Assembly (NCBI GenBank): GCA_001798135.1
Contig: MGRJ01000027.1
Coordinates: 62,001-126,000, forward strand
Direction of reading: 5' to 3'
From: Deltaproteobacteria bacterium RIFCSPHIGHO2_02_FULL_40_28
GTDB taxonomy: Bacteria > UBA10199 > 2-12-FULL-40-28
DNA: 64,000 bases
Shown: in pieces, positions 61,891 to 64,000 of the stretch
Layout: the number at the start of each line of letters is the position of its first letter
Numbering within the stretch: the stretch's first letter is position 1
Notes under the pieces: model-generated
Told to the model about the DNA's origin: nothing
The model's database searches: none
What the model saw: the letters and a program-made list of their open reading frames with translations, nothing else
Made by a program: the position numbers and the translations under genes

Positions 61891-61989
61891 GAGACAGGGA
61901 GGGGTGTTTCTTGAGGAACCGAGGACTGTCTGACGAGCCTTCAAGGCGAGGAGTTCCGCAGGGACGAAAGAAACACCCCTCCCTGTCTC
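61891..61989. other. Long hairpin element with structured loop, convergent spacer
   Basis: A perfect 22-bp inverted repeat, left arm 61891-61912 (GAGACAGGGAGGGGTG...) and right arm 61968-61989, encloses a 55-base loop. The loop itself can fold: GGAAC (61915) with GTTCC (61953) and GCC (61937) with GGC (61945). It starts four bases after the apaG stop and lies 20 bases from the end of the convergent TonB-like gene. T-rich TTTTTATTTTT follows on the plus strand. It could be a terminator, a mobile palindromic element or a structured RNA. Confidence 0.8.
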
Positions 61990-62008
61990 ACAGATCCCGT
62001 TTTTATTT

Positions 62009-62833
62009 TTATAAATACACTGAAAAAGTCCAAGCCATATGAAGTAAGTTATCTGGAGCTAAAAGGTTGGATGGCGGGGATGTAAAAGGGGATGAGGCCC
62101 GTACCGTTCTGATGCCTTCCTGATCGTAAGCTGGAATTCCAGAAGTGCGAATAACAATTAAATCGGCTATATTTCCTTGTGCATTAACCGAAACCCCCAA
62201 AATAACATCAATTTTTCCTCTAGAAATTTCATTAATATGAGCTCTTAAAGCTGGGACGGGATTAAAAGTAAGTTTAAATTTTCTTTTCAGCTCTACAAAA
62301 TAAGCAATATTGGGATTTGCTAGGGTGTTTAAGTAAGTTCTATTTCCAATGGTGTAATTGGGAAGAAAATCTCCTTGGGGCCTAAAGGGTTTTTCAGCTT
62401 GTTCAGGCATCCCTGGAATGGAAGGTGGAGATTCTTTTTTAAAAATAAGAGCCTCCGCTTGTTTTTGAGTCTGTGATTTTTCTTGAGGGGCTTTCTGAGG
62501 TGATGTTTTTTGAGAGGCTCTCTGAGATGGTTTTTTTTGCGGCCCACTGCTGGGAGCTACCATTTCTTTTTCTACTTTTTGGTTGTAAAGACCTTCTGCA
62601 CTAGCCTTGCTAGGTGTTTCTTCTTTTTGTGGTTTTTCTATATCAGCAATGGGCAGGTTTTTTTTAAGGGGAATGAAAACTATTTTTTCTTGGTGTGAAA
62701 TATTTTTTTCATAAGAAATCAACCCGGATTTTAAGAGAAATAAAACACTCAAGTGAATAAACAACGAGATAAAAACAAAAAGCAACAAACGTTGGTGTAT
62801 TTTTTTATTTGTTTCAAAAACGGTAAGGCCCAT
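62009..62833 (-). CDS. TonB-like energy transducer
   Basis: 274 residues. One N-terminal membrane helix (RLLLFVFISLFIHLSVLFLL), a long Pro/Lys/Gln-rich periplasmic spacer (~70-150) and a TonB C-terminal domain (ARGKIDVILGVSVNAQGNIADL region, RTSGIPAYDQEGIRTVRASSPF in parts). The family links ExbBD to outer-membrane transport. No exbB or exbD in the window. It follows the thioesterase gene directly (adjacent stop and start). Confidence 0.85.
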   Translation of the reverse strand: MGLTVFETNKKIHQRLLLFVFISLFIHLSVLFLLKSGLISYEKNISHQEKIVFIPLKKNLPIADIEKPQKEETPSKASAEGLYNQKVEKEMVAPSSGPQKKPSQRASQKTSPQKAPQEKSQTQKQAEALIFKKESPPSIPGMPEQAEKPFRPQGDFLPNYTIGNRTYLNTLANPNIAYFVELKRKFKLTFNPVPALRAHINEISRGKIDVILGVSVNAQGNIADLIVIRTSGIPAYDQEGIRTVRASSPFTSPPSNLLAPDNLLHMAWTFSVYL

Positions 62834-63292
62834 TTATCCGCCTATTCTGACAGCCCGTCTTTTTTTGGCTTCCATATTCCATCTTTTTTCTTGTTCTGTA
62901 TGGGGGAGAACGGGTGGCACAGGAACTGGATGCCCTTTTTCATTAACAGCTACAAAAGTAAGATAAGCAGAAGCTGTATGTTTTTTTTCTCCAGTTAAGG
63001 GATTTTCTGTTGTTACTTTTACTCCAATTTCCATTGAAGTTTTGCCTGTGTAATTTACACTGGCTTGCAAAATGACAATTTCACCCATTTTAACTGGAGA
63101 AATAAAGTGAAGAGCATCCATTGAGGCAGTAACGCATTGGTTACGGCAATGTCTAAAAGAACAAACAGCTGCTGCCGTATCAATCCAAGCCATCAATTGC
63201 CCTCCAAAAATAGTTCCTAGCGCATTAGTATGGTTGGGAAGAACAAGCTCTGTCATTTCAACCCTGGATTCAGAAGGGGATTTTGCTTTCAT
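62834..63292 (-). CDS. Acyl-CoA thioesterase (hotdog fold, YciA/BACH-like)
   Basis: 152 residues from ATG 63292, with AGGA in front. Motifs: LVLPNHTNALGTIFGGQLMAWIDTAAAV, where the helix Asp is catalytic, then ITASMDALHFISPVKMGE-type (VTASMDALHFISPVKMGEIV) and HTASAYLTFVAV. It hydrolyses acyl-CoA. Starts one base after the upstream UbiB-type gene, same operon. Confidence 0.92.
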   Translation of the reverse strand: MKAKSPSESRVEMTELVLPNHTNALGTIFGGQLMAWIDTAAAVCSFRHCRNQCVTASMDALHFISPVKMGEIVILQASVNYTGKTSMEIGVKVTTENPLTGEKKHTASAYLTFVAVNEKGHPVPVPPVLPHTEQEKRWNMEAKKRRAVRIGG

Positions 63293-63293
63293 A

Positions 63294-64000
63294 TTAATGT
63301 TTCCTATTTCTAATGAGTGAAACAAACAGACTAAAACCAAAAAAATAAGAAAGATATTTTGTTTTCAGGTAAAACTCTGCATTTCCATTTTGGTGAAATA
63401 AATAGGCAAAACTTACACTCGTAATAAGCATCAACCCCAAGGTTAACTGCTGGAGAGCATCAGCAATTTTAGAATGGGTATTTTTTTGATCTTTTACCGT
63501 GATAGTCAGTTTTCCCTCATCTAGTTTTTTAATGAGTTTTCTTATTTCAGTGGGCAGACCAATGTAGGAAAGGAGTAATTCTTTGGAAGCCTGGATAATA
63601 ATATCTGTTACTTTTTTATCTTTTCCTAAAACAAATTCTTCAACATAGGGAGTTACAATATCCATGGGGTTTAGATGGGGATCAAGATGAGTGGTTAAAC
63701 CCATCATGAGAATTAAGGTGCGTTCTAAAAGAATCCAATCCTTGGGGACATGAAAGGTGGTGGTGAGCTCCCGGAAACTAATATCCATTTTACGAAGCTC
63801 GATGATATCGTCTAAATGTTGAAAATTAGAAATATTGATTTTTCGAAAATCATCAATTTTAACGCCACGGATTTTGCTGTAAAAATAATCTACAATTTTA
63901 TCGAAAGTTTCTTCGTTATCAATTTTGGCAATAAATCCCATTTGTTTCATGGCTCCCGAAATCACGCGTGTATCTTTTTTAATCAGGCCTTCCACAAAGA
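63294..64000 (-). CDS. UbiB/AarF-type atypical kinase, C-terminal part (5' end outside window)
   Basis: The frame remains open to base 64000, so only the C-terminal ~235 residues are visible. WILLERTLILMMGLTTHLDPHLNP and VTPYVEEFVLG are typical of the AarF/UbiB C-terminal helical region. One or two membrane helices (LGLMLITSVSFAYLF, YFFGFSLFVSL) finish the protein. The kinase motifs lie upstream of the window. Linked in other bacteria to ubiquinone biosynthesis or lipid homeostasis. Confidence 0.85.
   Translation of the reverse strand, partial: FVEGLIKKDTRVISGAMKQMGFIAKIDNEETFDKIVDYFYSKIRGVKIDDFRKINISNFQHLDDIIELRKMDISFRELTTTFHVPKDWILLERTLILMMGLTTHLDPHLNPMDIVTPYVEEFVLGKDKKVTDIIIQASKELLLSYIGLPTEIRKLIKKLDEGKLTITVKDQKNTHSKIADALQQLTLGLMLITSVSFAYLFHQNGNAEFYLKTKYLSYFFGFSLFVSLIRNRKH

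Overview
The window is an AT-rich chromosomal segment of a Gram-negative (diderm) bacterium. An outer-membrane secretin, a TonB-type protein, several lipobox lipoproteins and type IV pilus genes all point to two membranes. Several traits suggest a lineage in the broad 'deltaproteobacterial'/Bdellovibrio-like sphere: an elongation factor G of the mitochondrial/spd type, a TIGR02147-type regulator next to a lipoprotein, a zinc-finger protein with a bacterial-histone-like tail, and an MSHA-like pilus locus. The exact phylum cannot be fixed from the sequence alone. No rRNA, complete insertion sequence or CRISPR array was seen.

Layout. 1-1278: 3' part of a FAD-linked oxidase. 1264-13656 (minus): one large type IV/MSHA-like pilus locus reading assembly ATPase, platform protein, major pilin, three minor prepilins, a large PilX-like minor pilin, ExeA-like ATPase, TPR protein, PilM, PilN, PilO and a secretin carrying a PilP-like domain. 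Three GG-N10-GC (sigma-54) promoters lie 23-25 nt before start codons in this locus. The retraction ATPase pilT diverges at 13886. 14961-22677 (plus): a dienoyl-CoA-reductase-like SDR, a sulfate ABC transporter (sbp-cysT-cysW-cysA), TRAP permeases without a visible binding protein, and a DEAD-box helicase. 22787-26093: ORF6N protein with a palindromic operator, RNase H-like protein, VOC protein, GGQ release-factor-like protein and a HI0933-type flavoprotein.

26095-40697 is an accessory region of small, often repeat-bounded modules. It holds a Fic protein between 54-bp repeats, the zinc-finger/histone-fold protein, a NYN nuclease between perfect 50-bp repeats, and a HipT-like kinase with a HipS-HTH fusion behind paired palindromes. 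It also holds two copies of a nuclease-like/DUF2283 pair (one truncated), GIY-YIG and HNH nucleases, an XRE/ImmA pair, a decayed CD-NTase with a SLATT-like membrane protein (CBASS relic) and an AAA ATPase. In its middle is a tRNA-Asn(GUU) gene interrupted in the anticodon by a 212-nt group I intron, for which P1, P10 and the conserved core can all be read from the sequence.

41084-64000 returns to housekeeping and transport: EF-G, SulP transporter, VWA protein, lipoproteins, a polyprenyl-synthetase-like enzyme, MBL hydrolase, alanine dehydrogenase, a DUF4143-type ATPase, biotin synthase, a siroheme nitrite/sulfite reductase, an RsmB-like methyltransferase, a zinc/manganese ABC transporter, ApaG, a TonB-like protein, an acyl-CoA thioesterase and the C-terminal part of a UbiB/AarF-family protein. 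Sulfate uptake (ABC and SulP) together with the siroheme reductase would fit assimilatory sulfate reduction. The 5' flank of apaG and its 3' 99-bp hairpin element, and the dispersed palindromes at 57268-57385, are the main non-coding structures of this part.
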